Shown here: positions 26,974-36,150 of the stretch, in pieces
How positions within the stretch are numbered: the stretch's first letter is position 1
Layout: every line of letters starts with the position of its first letter
Source of the DNA: Mucispirillum schaedleri
GTDB lineage: Bacteria; Chrysiogenota; Deferribacteres; Deferribacterales; Mucispirillaceae
NCBI GenBank assembly: GCA_949287985.1
Contig: CASEIN010000005.1
Location: 1 to 64,000 of the forward strand
Reading direction: 5' to 3'
Length of the DNA stretch: 64,000 nt
Made by a program: the position numbers and the translations under genes
The notes under the pieces: generated by a model
What the model saw: the letters and a program-made list of their open reading frames with translations, nothing else
Database searches by the model: none
What the model was told of the DNA's origin: nothing

Positions 26974-29473
26974 ATTCTGATTCGTGTTCAGAAATCCATT
27001 TATTTATTTTATCAACATATTCTTTATGGATTCTCTCTCCATCTTTTTCCGTATTGCCTTCAATATAAAGATGAACATTTGGAGAGTATTGGTCTGGAAC
27101 CATGTGAGCCCAGCCACCATCAAGAACAACTTTAATACCATCAAGGAAGGAAGCATCTTTTTCTCTTGTTTCTTCACTCATTTTTCTCATTAAGAAGCCT
27201 TTTACTTCCACAGGGCAGTTAATAACAGCATGGAAGAATTTATATTCTGGAATCTCTGCTGCAATAGCTGATAATGGTTTGCCTATTTTATTCATCATTT
27301 CAACTATTTTTAATGATGAATATATAGCATCAGGTGTAGTATTATGTTCTGTAAAGCATATATAGCTTCTTAAATTACCAGTAAAATAGTAATCTCTTAA
27401 AAATGTTCCTTTAACACCAGTAAAAGTTCCATGAACTATTTCAACATTTTTAAGTTTATTATCAAGCACATCTGGAGCAAATGCAGGCAGGTATACTTTT
27501 ACTTTTCTATCAACTGATTTATCAATTAATAAAAGCATAAGCATTAAAAGCCTGTGGCCGCTTAATTTTTCGCCTGCATCATCAATTACAGTAATTCTTT
27601 CACCAGATGGGAATATAATAAATCCAGCTTCAGCATTTAATACTTTTACAATATTTGCTGCCTGCTGTATTGCTATATCCTGCTGATGCTCTGTTCTTGA
27701 AAGCTTTAATTCATCATGGTTTGCATTAAGTATAACAGAATCTATACCAACCTTGTTAAGCACTTTTGGAAGGATAGGGTCAGTTACACCGTTTAATAAA
27801 TCAAGAACAATTTTTGTGCTTTTTGCTGTAAGAGCAGTTTGGTCTATACTTCTAAGTAAACCTTCAATATAGAACTCTTTAACCATTTGTTTTTCATTAA
27901 TATCGCCTATTTCATTGTGAGTAACACGTCTGAAATTTTCTCTAAAAAAAGCACGTTCTAAGTTTTTCTCAACACCAGAATCTATACTATCACCAGCATC
28001 GTTAAAGAAAAGTATTTCTGTATGAGTAGGGTCGCTAGGAGACTGCCTAAAATGAACGCCACCAACTTCCCCAAAAGTAGAAAGTTTATAACGCATAGCA
28101 GGTAAAGCTTCCATTTTTAAATCAACAGCATTAACACCAGTAGATAAAAGACCACCTAAAAATGCACGTTTAAGCATGCGGGAAGCTTTATGATAATCCC
28201 TTGATGTTAATATTTTAGAGCCTTGTGGTAAAAGAGAACCAAAAGCTGCACCAAGTTTTGCTGCCATATCAGCAGAAAGCTCAATATTTGTTCTAGCACT
28301 AACTTTTCCACCTTCAAAAATAGAGTTTTTCCATTTATCGCCCCATATAAGGTTAGAAGAAACTATAGAGCCTTCTTCCACCTGTTTATCAGGCCAAGCC
28401 ATAATATCTTTTTCAAATACAACATTATTGCCTATTTTTGTGCCTTCAGCAATAATTACACCCTGTGGGCATTTTACCTTGTTACCAACAAGCACTTTAT
28501 CACAAAATACTGCATTAGTAATTTCTGAATTACTGCCAATAGTAACTTTATTCCAAAGTATAGATTTAGATATGGAAGTATTATCAGATATTTTACAATT
28601 ATTTCCTAAACAGCAGTCAGAAATTTTTACATTTTCACCTATTGCACAGTTATCACCAACAACAACTAAACCAGTAACTTCTGCACTATCAGCCATTTGG
28701 AAATTAGCACCATGGTATAACACACCTTCATTAAAAGTTTTCTTTTGCCCATCAAGTGGCAGTTTTATCATACCTTGAGCTATTTCTAATAAAGAAGTTC
28801 TGTAACTGTCAGGGTTGCCAACATCTCTCCAGTAGCCTTTAGCATTGTAACCATAAATATGAGTGCCGCTTGCCATAATGCTAGGAAATAAATCTTTTGA
28901 AAAGTCAAAGTTTTTGTTTTCTGGTATATAATGTAATATTTCAGGTTCAAAAACATAGATACCAGTATTGATAGTATCACTAAATACTTCTCCCCAGCCC
29001 GGTTTTTCAAGAAAACGAACAATTTTGCCGTCACTATCTGTAATAACAACACCAAACTGAAGTGGGTCTGGAACAGAAGTTAATGTAATAGTTGCTTTTG
29101 ACTTTTTTTCTTCGTGGTATTTTATAATGTCTGGTATACTGAAATCTGTAATTAAATCACCACTAACTACTATAAATCTTTCATCTAAAAACTTTTCAGC
29201 CTTTTTAACAGCACCTGCTGTGCCGTAATCATCATCTGGAGTAAAATATTCAATGTTAATACCCAGTGAAGAACCATCACCAAAATGAGCTTTAATAATT
29301 TCAGGCTTAAAATAGAGCAGGATAGCTATATCTTTAATGCCAGCATCTCGCAAAGACATTATGATATACTCCATCATTGGTTTATTATACACAGGAATCA
29401 TTGGTTTAGGAACACTTGATGTGAGGGGCTGAATCCTTGTTCCAAACCCACCAGCCATAACAACTGCTTTCAT
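26972..29473 (-). CDS. Sugar nucleotidyltransferase fused to a degenerate phosphomannomutase domain
   Basis: 833 residues in three parts. Residues 1-235 are a nucleotidyltransferase (MAGGFGTRIQPLTSSVPKPM loop, later GYWRDVGNP). Residues about 245-370 are left-handed beta-helix repeats (isoleucine-rich hexapeptides). Residues about 385-833 are a phosphomannomutase-like domain. The mutase looks inactive: the TASHNP phosphoserine loop is GGVHFRQSPSDP, and the DGDGDR metal loop is replaced by PSGERITVID. Fusions of this kind are known in several phyla and described as mannose-1-phosphate guanylyltransferase-like. Within the glycogen cluster it could supply GDP-, ADP- or UDP-sugar; which one is not shown. 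Confidence 0.85.
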   Translation of the reverse strand: MKAVVMAGGFGTRIQPLTSSVPKPMIPVYNKPMMEYIIMSLRDAGIKDIAILLYFKPEIIKAHFGDGSSLGINIEYFTPDDDYGTAGAVKKAEKFLDERFIVVSGDLITDFSIPDIIKYHEEKKSKATITLTSVPDPLQFGVVITDSDGKIVRFLEKPGWGEVFSDTINTGIYVFEPEILHYIPENKNFDFSKDLFPSIMASGTHIYGYNAKGYWRDVGNPDSYRTSLLEIAQGMIKLPLDGQKKTFNEGVLYHGANFQMADSAEVTGLVVVGDNCAIGENVKISDCCLGNNCKISDNTSISKSILWNKVTIGSNSEITNAVFCDKVLVGNKVKCPQGVIIAEGTKIGNNVVFEKDIMAWPDKQVEEGSIVSSNLIWGDKWKNSIFEGGKVSARTNIELSADMAAKLGAAFGSLLPQGSKILTSRDYHKASRMLKRAFLGGLLSTGVNAVDLKMEALPAMRYKLSTFGEVGGVHFRQSPSDPTHTEILFFNDAGDSIDSGVEKNLERAFFRENFRRVTHNEIGDINEKQMVKEFYIEGLLRSIDQTALTAKSTKIVLDLLNGVTDPILPKVLNKVGIDSVILNANHDELKLSRTEHQQDIAIQQAANIVKVLNAEAGFIIFPSGERITVIDDAGEKLSGHRLLMLMLLLIDKSVDRKVKVYLPAFAPDVLDNKLKNVEIVHGTFTGVKGTFLRDYYFTGNLRSYICFTEHNTTPDAIYSSLKIVEMMNKIGKPLSAIAAEIPEYKFFHAVINCPVEVKGFLMRKMSEETREKDASFLDGIKVVLDGGWAHMVPDQYSPNVHLYIEGNTEKDGERIHKEYVDKINKWISEHESE

Positions 29474-29522
29474 AGTAATACCACCTTTTATCTCTTTTTA
29501 TTTTTAAACAAAAATCTACGGC

Positions 29523-29552
29523 TTTTAATAGGGGATACTTCCCCTATTAAAA
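29523..29552 (-). terminator. 12-bp hairpin after the response regulator gene
   Basis: TTTTAATAGGGG (29523-29534) and CCCCTATTAAAA (29541-29552) pair perfectly around a 6-base loop, immediately after the stop of the response regulator. It has the same A/T-ended layout as the hairpin at 17694. It may terminate or process the mRNA before the 833-residue protein gene. Confidence 0.55.
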
Positions 29553-29915
29553 TTAACTTTCTTTTGCAAGCACTTTTTTAACTTCTTCTTTTAAGGAATC
29601 AGTATCTTGTGATTTTACCCAGTAGCCGTCAGCACTCCATGTGGAAAAATCATCTTGATAAGCTGAGTAAGCAGTGGCGAGAATGGTTTTCATACCTTTA
29701 TATTCTTTAACGATACGCTGCAAAATATCTATGCCACTTTCACCTTTTAGTTTAATATCTAAAAGGCATAAATCAATCTTTTCTTTTTCAAGTATCGCAA
29801 AACATTCTGCAGAATTTGAAGCTTCAAATGTATTGTAACCTTCTTCTTTTAATACTGATGAAAATAAAAACCTAATATCATCTTCGTCATCAACTAGTAA
29901 AATGTTGTAAGCCAT
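29553..29915 (-). CDS. Single-domain response regulator (CheY-like receiver)
   Basis: 120 residues, one receiver domain and nothing else. The acid pocket is D9-D10, the phosphorylation site is D53 in LLDIK, T86 is in the ATAYS segment and the switch lysine lies in YWVKS. There is no output domain and no histidine kinase gene nearby. The ATG has a full AGGAGG site. It is upstream of and on the same strand as the glycogen cluster, so it may be co-transcribed in part and act on a partner protein by phosphorylation-dependent binding. Target unknown. Confidence 0.9.
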   Translation of the reverse strand: MAYNILLVDDEDDIRFLFSSVLKEEGYNTFEASNSAECFAILEKEKIDLCLLDIKLKGESGIDILQRIVKEYKGMKTILATAYSAYQDDFSTWSADGYWVKSQDTDSLKEEVKKVLAKES

Positions 29916-30203
29916 AATAGTCCTCCTAAAATTTACTACTTCATAACATTGTTATAAAGTATGTGTTGTAGATGTTTTTTTATATATACTTTAAAAAATC
30001 AGCCTTTAAAATTAACTTCTGTTTGTTTAAAATTATATAAATTATATTCCTTAAAATAACTATAACATAAAAAAATATAATTTGCTACAAAAATAAATAT
30101 AAATTGTATTATTTTTTTTATATTTATGGTATAAAAATAGAACAATAATTATACATTTAATAAAATTAACAAAAATTACTTTTTTTATCAGTAAGATATG
30201 AGA
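29916..30203. other. Very AT-rich intergenic region, no gene seen
   Basis: 288 bases, with long A and T runs and no ORF worth naming. A TGGTATAAAA element (30126-30135) matches the extended -10 seen before mltB and may be a promoter without a recognised gene. The response regulator promoter should lie at its left end. Confidence 0.5.
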
Positions 30204-30848
30204 TTAGTATTTTTTTAGCATATTAATTGGGGTAATATAATCTACTGAATTAAATATATAACTTCCTGCCACAGCAGCAGTCATGCCAGACTGGGCAAGT
30301 CTCTCAACTGTTTTATCGTTAACACCGCCATCAACTTCAATTATAAAATTATGTTTTATGTTTTCGCCCATGATTTTTAACTTTTTAATTTTATCATAAC
30401 TTGTTTCAATTAAGCTTTGTGCAGGAAAGCCCGGATTTACAGACATTATAAGCACCATATCAAGAAATGGAAGGATTTCTTCAAGCATGGAAACTGGTGT
30501 GGAAGGGTTAAGAGATACTCCAGCTTTTTTACCTTTACTTTTAATATATGATATAGTTCTTTGAATATGCCTGTCTGCTTCAAAATGTGGAACAATAATA
30601 TCAGCACCAGCATCAATAAAATCATCAATAAATTTTGCAGGATTTTCTATCATTAAATGAACATCAAAAGGTTTTTGTGTATGTTTTCTTAAAGCTTTCA
30701 CAACTGGAGCTCCAAAAGTTATATTTGGAACAAATGAGCCGTCCATAATATCTAAATGTATCCAGTCAGCACCTGCTGTATCTACAGCTTTAATTTCTTT
30801 TTCTAAATTAGCAAAGTCAGCACTTAATATAGATGCAGAAACAATCAT
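30204..30848 (-). CDS. rpe: Ribulose-phosphate 3-epimerase
   Basis: 214 residues, a TIM barrel of the expected length. Metal-binding and catalytic segments are all present: HLDIMDG, DVHLMIENP, MSVNPGF and EVDGGVN. The enzyme interconverts ribulose-5-phosphate and xylulose-5-phosphate in the pentose phosphate pathway, in the cytoplasm. The start has GGAGG eight bases upstream. It stands alone, divergent from mltB and 288 bases beyond the response regulator. Confidence 0.95.
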   Translation of the reverse strand: MIVSASILSADFANLEKEIKAVDTAGADWIHLDIMDGSFVPNITFGAPVVKALRKHTQKPFDVHLMIENPAKFIDDFIDAGADIIVPHFEADRHIQRTISYIKSKGKKAGVSLNPSTPVSMLEEILPFLDMVLIMSVNPGFPAQSLIETSYDKIKKLKIMGENIKHNFIIEVDGGVNDKTVERLAQSGMTAAVAGSYIFNSVDYITPINMLKKY

Positions 30849-30966
30849 ATTATATCCTCCATAATATATTTTGCAATTTATAATAAATAAAACAAAATAG
30901 CAAGAAATTTCACTTCAGATAATTTTGTAAAATATAAAAATTTTTCTTTTATTTTTCTAAATAATA

Positions 30967-30975
30967 TGGTATAAA
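30967..30975 (+). promoter_or_regulatory. Extended -10 element of mltB, predicting a leaderless start
   Basis: TGGTATAAA ends 8 bases before the mltB ATG at 30984. A start site 7-9 bases after the -10 would coincide with the ATG itself, and no ribosome site is present, so the message may be leaderless. Confidence 0.45.
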
Positions 30976-30983
30976 AACAGCCT

Positions 30984-32000
30984 ATGAAAGAGAAAGTTTT
31001 TATAATATTACTATTTTTATTTGCTTTTAATTTTAGTGCTTATGCAGAACTTACTGCTGGTAAGTTTAAAAATAACCCTGATGTTGATGCTTTTATTAAT
31101 GAAATGGTTGAAAAACACGGGTTTTCAAAGTCATATTTAAGAGATGTGTTTAATAACACAATGCATTCAGGGTTTACCCCAAAGTTTATGAACAAACCAG
31201 CAGAAACAGTTAACACATGGGAAGTTTATCGCAGGAATATGGTTAATGATATTCGCATAGGCTATGGTGTAGATTATTTCCATAAGCACCGTGGAGAGCT
31301 TTTAAAAGCTCAAAATCAATATGGTGTTCCTGCCCATATTATTTCAGGCATTATTGGTATGGAAACAAACTATGGTCATTCACCTATGCGTTTTCGTGCA
31401 ATTGATGCCATTGCTACACTGGCATTTTACTATCCTCGAAGGGCAAAATACTTTCAAGGAGAACTTGAAGCATTACTTTTATTTGCAAGAAAAACTGATA
31501 CTAATATTTTTGATATAAAAAGTTCATACGCAGGGGCAATAGGTATACCACAGTTTATGCCAAGTAATGTGTTAACATATGCAGTAAGCGGCACAGGTAA
31601 TAAACACATTGATATTATAAATAACCATTTAGATGCATTATACAGCGTAGCAAACTTTTTAAAAGAAAAGGGTTGGAAAACTGGTGAGCCAGTATCTATT
31701 AAAGTAAGAGTTAATGGTAAAGGTTATAAGAAATATGTTGTTGATAACCCATGTAAAGGCAATAAAGTTACTGTTGGCACATTAAAAAAAGCTGGTGTGC
31801 GATTTCCATTCCAAGTTCCTAATGATACAAAAGCAATTCTTTTTACAGTGGAAGGAAGCTATGGCACTGAATATCATGCAGCATTTAATAATTTTTGTGC
31901 AGTTTTCAGGTATAACCCAAGTATTCATTATGTTTTAGGTGTGAATTATCTTGGTAATATAGTAGGTTCAAGAGCAGGTGCTGTTTTATACGACAGATAA
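30984..32000 (+). CDS. mltB: Lytic murein transglycosylase, MltB family
   Basis: 338 residues with a signal peptide (hydrophobic 5-20, cleavage near AYA/EL, no lipobox). The GH103 catalytic glutamate is E127 in GIIGMETNYG; IGIPQFMPSN and a late FRYNPSIHYVLGVNYLG are also typical. The enzyme cleaves peptidoglycan glycan strands with formation of 1,6-anhydro-muramic acid, in the periplasm. It is first in a plus-strand run of outer-envelope genes (lipoprotein, barrel, lipoprotein, barrel, lipoprotein), with the next gene starting 18 bases on, and may open the wall for their assembly; that link is inference. Confidence 0.88.
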   Translation: MKEKVFIILLFLFAFNFSAYAELTAGKFKNNPDVDAFINEMVEKHGFSKSYLRDVFNNTMHSGFTPKFMNKPAETVNTWEVYRRNMVNDIRIGYGVDYFHKHRGELLKAQNQYGVPAHIISGIIGMETNYGHSPMRFRAIDAIATLAFYYPRRAKYFQGELEALLLFARKTDTNIFDIKSSYAGAIGIPQFMPSNVLTYAVSGTGNKHIDIINNHLDALYSVANFLKEKGWKTGEPVSIKVRVNGKGYKKYVVDNPCKGNKVTVGTLKKAGVRFPFQVPNDTKAILFTVEGSYGTEYHAAFNNFCAVFRYNPSIHYVLGVNYLGNIVGSRAGAVLYDR

Positions 32001-32018
32001 TTATACGTAGGTGATATT

Positions 32019-32822
32019 ATGGTTAAAGGTATTTTAGTATTACTTTTAACACTCCTTATTACAGGTTGTGGCGAAAGCATGTACAAATCTGGTGAAAATA
32101 AAAGTGCAGATATTTCAATAGATGACCAGGTAAAGTATGATTATATTACAGGTAAGTGTGCTCCAGTTGTCGACTATTATCGTAAAATAGATGTTACTGG
32201 TATAAGTCTAAGTAATAGAGAAGCCACCATGTATATATCTTCTCTTTTAGAATGTGGTGGATTTAATTATCTAAATATTATAAAAGCATTTGAAGGTCAA
32301 ATAGATTATATTAAAACAATAGCATACATAGTAGGTGTTCATGATGCTTCATTTCAACAGCTTGATGTTATAACAAAAATATTTGACCAAGCCACTACTA
32401 TATGTATAAATAGAAGTGTTGATAATGCTACAAATATTAATTCTGTTGACCATAATGTTGCTGTTTTATGTTCTTCTGCTGGTTTTGTTGGAACATTTAT
32501 TAATTTATCAGAACTGGTAGCTGGTGTATCAAATTTAGATAATATAACTATTAGTGCACAAGGATTTAAAACTGCACTAGAAGGGGTAGATATTAATACT
32601 AAATTAGATGTATTTCTTAGTGAAAACCCATTATTTATATCAGAAATAACTAATACTATGAATGTATTTGTTAATTTATCTTCTAAATTAGAAAAGCTTA
32701 CTGGTGAAGACTTAAAACCACTGCTTGAAAAATATACATCATATTTATACGATGAAAATAAAAAAATTTCTAGAGAAAGATTACATAATTTTCTAACTTT
32801 AGCACAATCTGGTGCTTTATGA
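32019..32822 (+). CDS. Lipoprotein of unknown function, module copy 1
   Basis: 267 residues. The N-terminus MVKGILVLLLTLLITGCGES is a lipobox (ITGC), so the mature protein is lipid-anchored, probably in the outer membrane. The mature part is helical and has four cysteines that align with those of copy 2 (34098-34940): GKC-APV, LLECGGFN, TTICINR and VLCSSAG. They could form two disulfides. The ATG has TAGGTG upstream. It overlaps the following barrel gene by 4 bases (ATGA), indicating coupled translation and probably a protein complex. I do not recognise the family. Confidence 0.8.
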   Translation: MVKGILVLLLTLLITGCGESMYKSGENKSADISIDDQVKYDYITGKCAPVVDYYRKIDVTGISLSNREATMYISSLLECGGFNYLNIIKAFEGQIDYIKTIAYIVGVHDASFQQLDVITKIFDQATTICINRSVDNATNINSVDHNVAVLCSSAGFVGTFINLSELVAGVSNLDNITISAQGFKTALEGVDINTKLDVFLSENPLFISEITNTMNVFVNLSSKLEKLTGEDLKPLLEKYTSYLYDENKKISRERLHNFLTLAQSGAL

Positions 32823-33976
32823 GAAAAAGTATAAATATATTTATAATTTCTTTTTTTATTTTTATTTTATCACATGTAAATTTATATGCTCAACAAGATG
32901 TTTTTTCCAGAGAATACCCAAGAATAATGACATCAGTTCGTGCTATGGGTATGGGCAATGCTTTTTTTGGTGTTAGTGATGATAAATATGCAGCATTCTA
33001 TAACCCTGCTGGGCTTGCTAGAAATAAAAGTTTATGGAGTTTAGATTTAGTGCCTTTAACGTTTGGTATGAATAGTGATATGTTTCAAAATATTGCTACA
33101 ATTGTTAGTTTGGCAGATGATAAAAACAATGTAAATACCAATAATGTAGCAATGGCACTAGATAGTATGATTGGAACATACAACAGCTTAAATCCTGCTG
33201 GAATATTTCCTGCATTTACATATAAAAACTGGTCTGTTGGTTTGTTTGCTAACAGTAACGCAACCTTTATACCATATGGCAGGGCAATGCCTTCAGCTGG
33301 TGCAAAATTTCATGTTGATATTGGTGGTGTTGTTACATATGCACATTCATTTTTACCTGATAACTCACTTCATGTTGGTGCATCTTTAATAGGTCTTTTT
33401 AGAATGGGGTATGCAGCAAATTATACATTTGCAGATATACCAACTATTGATGGAGATCAGCTTCTAAAAAATATATCAAGTAATCAAGGCTGGGGAATAT
33501 ATGGTAGTGTTGGTGTAATGTATGAACTTCCATGGTTAAGAAAGGAATTAAATCCAAGGGTTGGTTTATCTTTTAATGAATTTGGATTTTCTTCATTTGG
33601 TCCATGGCTGGAAAAAATTAACCCTACATTAAATTTAAGTTTTGCAATATCACCAAAATGGGAATATTTTACATCTAATATAGTTGTAGATTTTAACGAT
33701 TTATTATTTATGGCAGGCAGCGACCAATCATTTGGTAAGCGAGTAAATATAGGTGTTGAAGTTGGTTTTTTTGAAAGATTATTTTTACGCACTGGGCTTC
33801 ATCAAGGTTACTGGACAGCAGGTATTGGTATGAATATCTGGATATTGCGTATAAATTATGCTTATTATACAGAAGAACTTGGTGCATATGCTGGCCAGTT
33901 TGCAGATAAAAGGCATGTTTTAGAAGTTGTGCTTGGCTGGGACCAATTATTAGATGACCCAATAAATAAGTTATAA
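32819..33976 (+). CDS. Outer-membrane beta-barrel protein, PorV/FadL-like, module copy 1
   Basis: 385 residues with a signal peptide (cleavage near LYA/QQ). The mature start has SREYPRIMTSVRAMGMGNAF, then GVSDDKYAAFYNPAGLA, a pattern shared with PorV and FadL-like barrels, where the N-terminus plugs or lines the pore. Aromatic-alternating strands continue to the end, which reads HVLEVVLGWDQL. It is closely similar in length and sequence to the copy at 34962-36113, above all in the first 55 and last 90 residues. It follows its lipoprotein partner with a 4-base overlap. Transport of hydrophobic substrates or a secretion helper role are both possible. Confidence 0.75.
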   Translation: MRKSINIFIISFFIFILSHVNLYAQQDVFSREYPRIMTSVRAMGMGNAFFGVSDDKYAAFYNPAGLARNKSLWSLDLVPLTFGMNSDMFQNIATIVSLADDKNNVNTNNVAMALDSMIGTYNSLNPAGIFPAFTYKNWSVGLFANSNATFIPYGRAMPSAGAKFHVDIGGVVTYAHSFLPDNSLHVGASLIGLFRMGYAANYTFADIPTIDGDQLLKNISSNQGWGIYGSVGVMYELPWLRKELNPRVGLSFNEFGFSSFGPWLEKINPTLNLSFAISPKWEYFTSNIVVDFNDLLFMAGSDQSFGKRVNIGVEVGFFERLFLRTGLHQGYWTAGIGMNIWILRINYAYYTEELGAYAGQFADKRHVLEVVLGWDQLLDDPINKL

Positions 33977-34097
33977 AATACATATAACTAAAGGCAAATT
34001 TATTTTTATAATTAATACAATTTATGTTAAACACTTGATTTTGGTCTGTTTTTTGCTTATTATGTTCTTGTATGCTTTAATACCTTGGAGGCAGTTA

Positions 34098-34940
34098 ATG
34101 AAAAAAGCTACATTATTATCATTTATAACCATAATATTACTATTTTTTTCAGGTTGTGGGGAAAGTATATATGAAGGTGCTGCAGATAAAAGCACAAGTG
34201 CAGCTGTTATAGACCAGCTTGATTTTGACTTAATTCGCGGCACATGCCAGTCAGTAATTAATCATTATGACAGTCAACTTAGTGGTGATATTGTATTAAG
34301 TGATGATGACTTATATAAATATGTCAGCGCATTATTATCGTGCAGTGGTTTTAATGTTGTTAATGGAATAGATAGTATTTTAACAAATGGTGGCAGTGAT
34401 ATATATAAAACTGCAGGTGCATTAATGGGTGTTAATGTAATAGATATGAATCTTAGTGCATCTTTACAGTCATCATATGATAAAGCTATTAAGGCATGTT
34501 TTGATAGAAGAACAGAATTATTAAAAGATAATAATAAATTAAATGAAACTAATATGGCTTTATGTGGTCTTGCTGGCATGATGGGTTCTATTGTAAATAT
34601 GAGTGCTATGATGCTTAATACTAGTGGTGGTGGAGCAAATACACTGGAGTTTTCTCAAACTGGTTTTGAAAATTTTGCTCAAACTGAAATGGACGGAGCA
34701 CTTGCAGCACAAGGGCTAGCATCATATTTAAAAGAAAAAAATGACTTTTTAATGTATTTAGATAACGGTCTTGTTTTAGGAGATGATGGTGCAACTACCA
34801 TTGGAACATTAATGGGGCAGAATGATTTTGCTAATGTTTTAAAAGATTTATCTACTAAGCTAAGAGATAGTAGTGGTGCTATTACAGAAGCAAGTCTTTT
34901 AGAATATTTAAAAACATCTTTAGGTTTGCAAATTCCATAA
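34098..34940 (+). CDS. Lipoprotein of unknown function, module copy 2
   Basis: 280 residues. MKKATLLSFITIILLFFSGCGES ends in a lipobox (FSGC). The frame opens at 34035, but GGAGG at 34087-34091 precedes the ATG at 34098, and only this start gives a signal peptide. It shares GCGES-x-Y, DQ-x-x-(Y/F)D, G-x-C-x-x-V-x-x-Y, LLSCSGFN, a Cys in KACFDR and ALCGLAG with copy 1, so the four mature cysteines are conserved although overall identity is low. A barrel gene follows 21 bases later. The pair is a duplicate of 32019-33976. Function unknown. Confidence 0.8.
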   Translation: MKKATLLSFITIILLFFSGCGESIYEGAADKSTSAAVIDQLDFDLIRGTCQSVINHYDSQLSGDIVLSDDDLYKYVSALLSCSGFNVVNGIDSILTNGGSDIYKTAGALMGVNVIDMNLSASLQSSYDKAIKACFDRRTELLKDNNKLNETNMALCGLAGMMGSIVNMSAMMLNTSGGGANTLEFSQTGFENFAQTEMDGALAAQGLASYLKEKNDFLMYLDNGLVLGDDGATTIGTLMGQNDFANVLKDLSTKLRDSSGAITEASLLEYLKTSLGLQIP

Positions 34941-34961
34941 GATAAGATACAGGGAGCGACT

Positions 34962-36113
34962 ATGAAAAGGCAAATATTGATAATAACAGCACTTATTTTG
35001 CTAACATATATAACAGATGCTTATGCACAGAAAACTATATTTTCCAGAGAATATCCAAGAATTATGACATCGGTTCGTGCTATGGGTATGGGGAACGCTT
35101 TTTATGGTGTTAGTGATGATAAGTATGCAGCATTTTATAATCCTGCTGGGCTTGCTATGAATAAAAGCCACTGGAGCCTTGATTTAATCCCTGTAACACT
35201 TGGTGTAAATAGTAATTTAGTAAATAATAGTGGGCAATTATTAGATGTATTTTCTAGTGGTATGAATGCCAGCACCATATCAAAAACTTTAAATGGAATG
35301 ATGGGGCAGTATAATAACATTAATCCAATAAGCGTATTTCCCGGTTTTACTTACAAAAACTGGTCTTTTGGTATATTTTTCAATAGTAATGTTAATTTAT
35401 TAACGTATAATCCATCTATGCCAACAGTTGCAGCAAAAGTACATGCAGATGCAGGGGCAGTAATAACATATGCACATTCTTTTTTACCTGATAAATCACT
35501 TCATTTTGGTGTATCATTAATTGGGTTATACAGAATGGCTTATACTACTTCTTATTCATCAGTTCAATTAGTTAATGTAAATACAAATTCACTTCTTAAG
35601 GATGTTTTAAAACATAATGGCTGGGGAATATATGGTAGTGTTGGTTTAATGTATGAGCTGCCATGGTTAAGAAAAGAGTTAAATGCAAGAGTTGGTTTAT
35701 CTTTTAATGAATTTGGTTATTCTTCATTTGCTCCGGGGCTTGATAAGATTAATCCAACATTAAATTTAAGTTTTGCCATATCACCAACATGGGAATTTAT
35801 ATCATCTAATATTGTTTTAGATTTTAATGACTTATTATTTATGGCAGGCACTGACAAGTCCTTTGGTAAAAGAGTTAATATTGGTGCTGAAATTGGTTTT
35901 TGGAACAGGATTTTCCTGCGTACTGGGCTTCATCAAGGCTACTGGACAGCAGGAGCTGGTGTAAATATCTGGGCGTTACGTATAAATTATGCTTATTATA
36001 CAGAAGAACTTGGTGCATATGCAGGTCAGTTTGCAGATACAAGGCATGTGCTTGAAATAGTATTAGGCTGGGACCAGCTTAGCAAAAACCCAAATAATAA
36101 AATATTAAAATAA
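34962..36113 (+). CDS. Outer-membrane beta-barrel protein, PorV/FadL-like, module copy 2
   Basis: 383 residues with a signal peptide (cleavage near AYA/QK). It repeats the architecture of copy 1: SREYPRIMTSVRAMGMGNAF, GVSDDKYAAFYNPAGLA, a divergent middle (residues about 70-110), then the strongly shared stretch GWGIYGSVGLMYELPWLRKE and the C-terminal EELGAYAGQFAD. The ends are more alike than the centre, which suggests diversification of an exposed part after duplication. GGGAG precedes the ATG. Next gene starts 37 bases on. Role as in copy 1: unknown, outer-membrane pore or assembly factor. Confidence 0.75.
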   Translation: MKRQILIITALILLTYITDAYAQKTIFSREYPRIMTSVRAMGMGNAFYGVSDDKYAAFYNPAGLAMNKSHWSLDLIPVTLGVNSNLVNNSGQLLDVFSSGMNASTISKTLNGMMGQYNNINPISVFPGFTYKNWSFGIFFNSNVNLLTYNPSMPTVAAKVHADAGAVITYAHSFLPDKSLHFGVSLIGLYRMAYTTSYSSVQLVNVNTNSLLKDVLKHNGWGIYGSVGLMYELPWLRKELNARVGLSFNEFGYSSFAPGLDKINPTLNLSFAISPTWEFISSNIVLDFNDLLFMAGTDKSFGKRVNIGAEIGFWNRIFLRTGLHQGYWTAGAGVNIWALRINYAYYTEELGAYAGQFADTRHVLEIVLGWDQLSKNPNNKILK

Positions 36114-36150
36114 GTTTTTATACCAATTCAGCTTTAGGGTGTATGAACTA

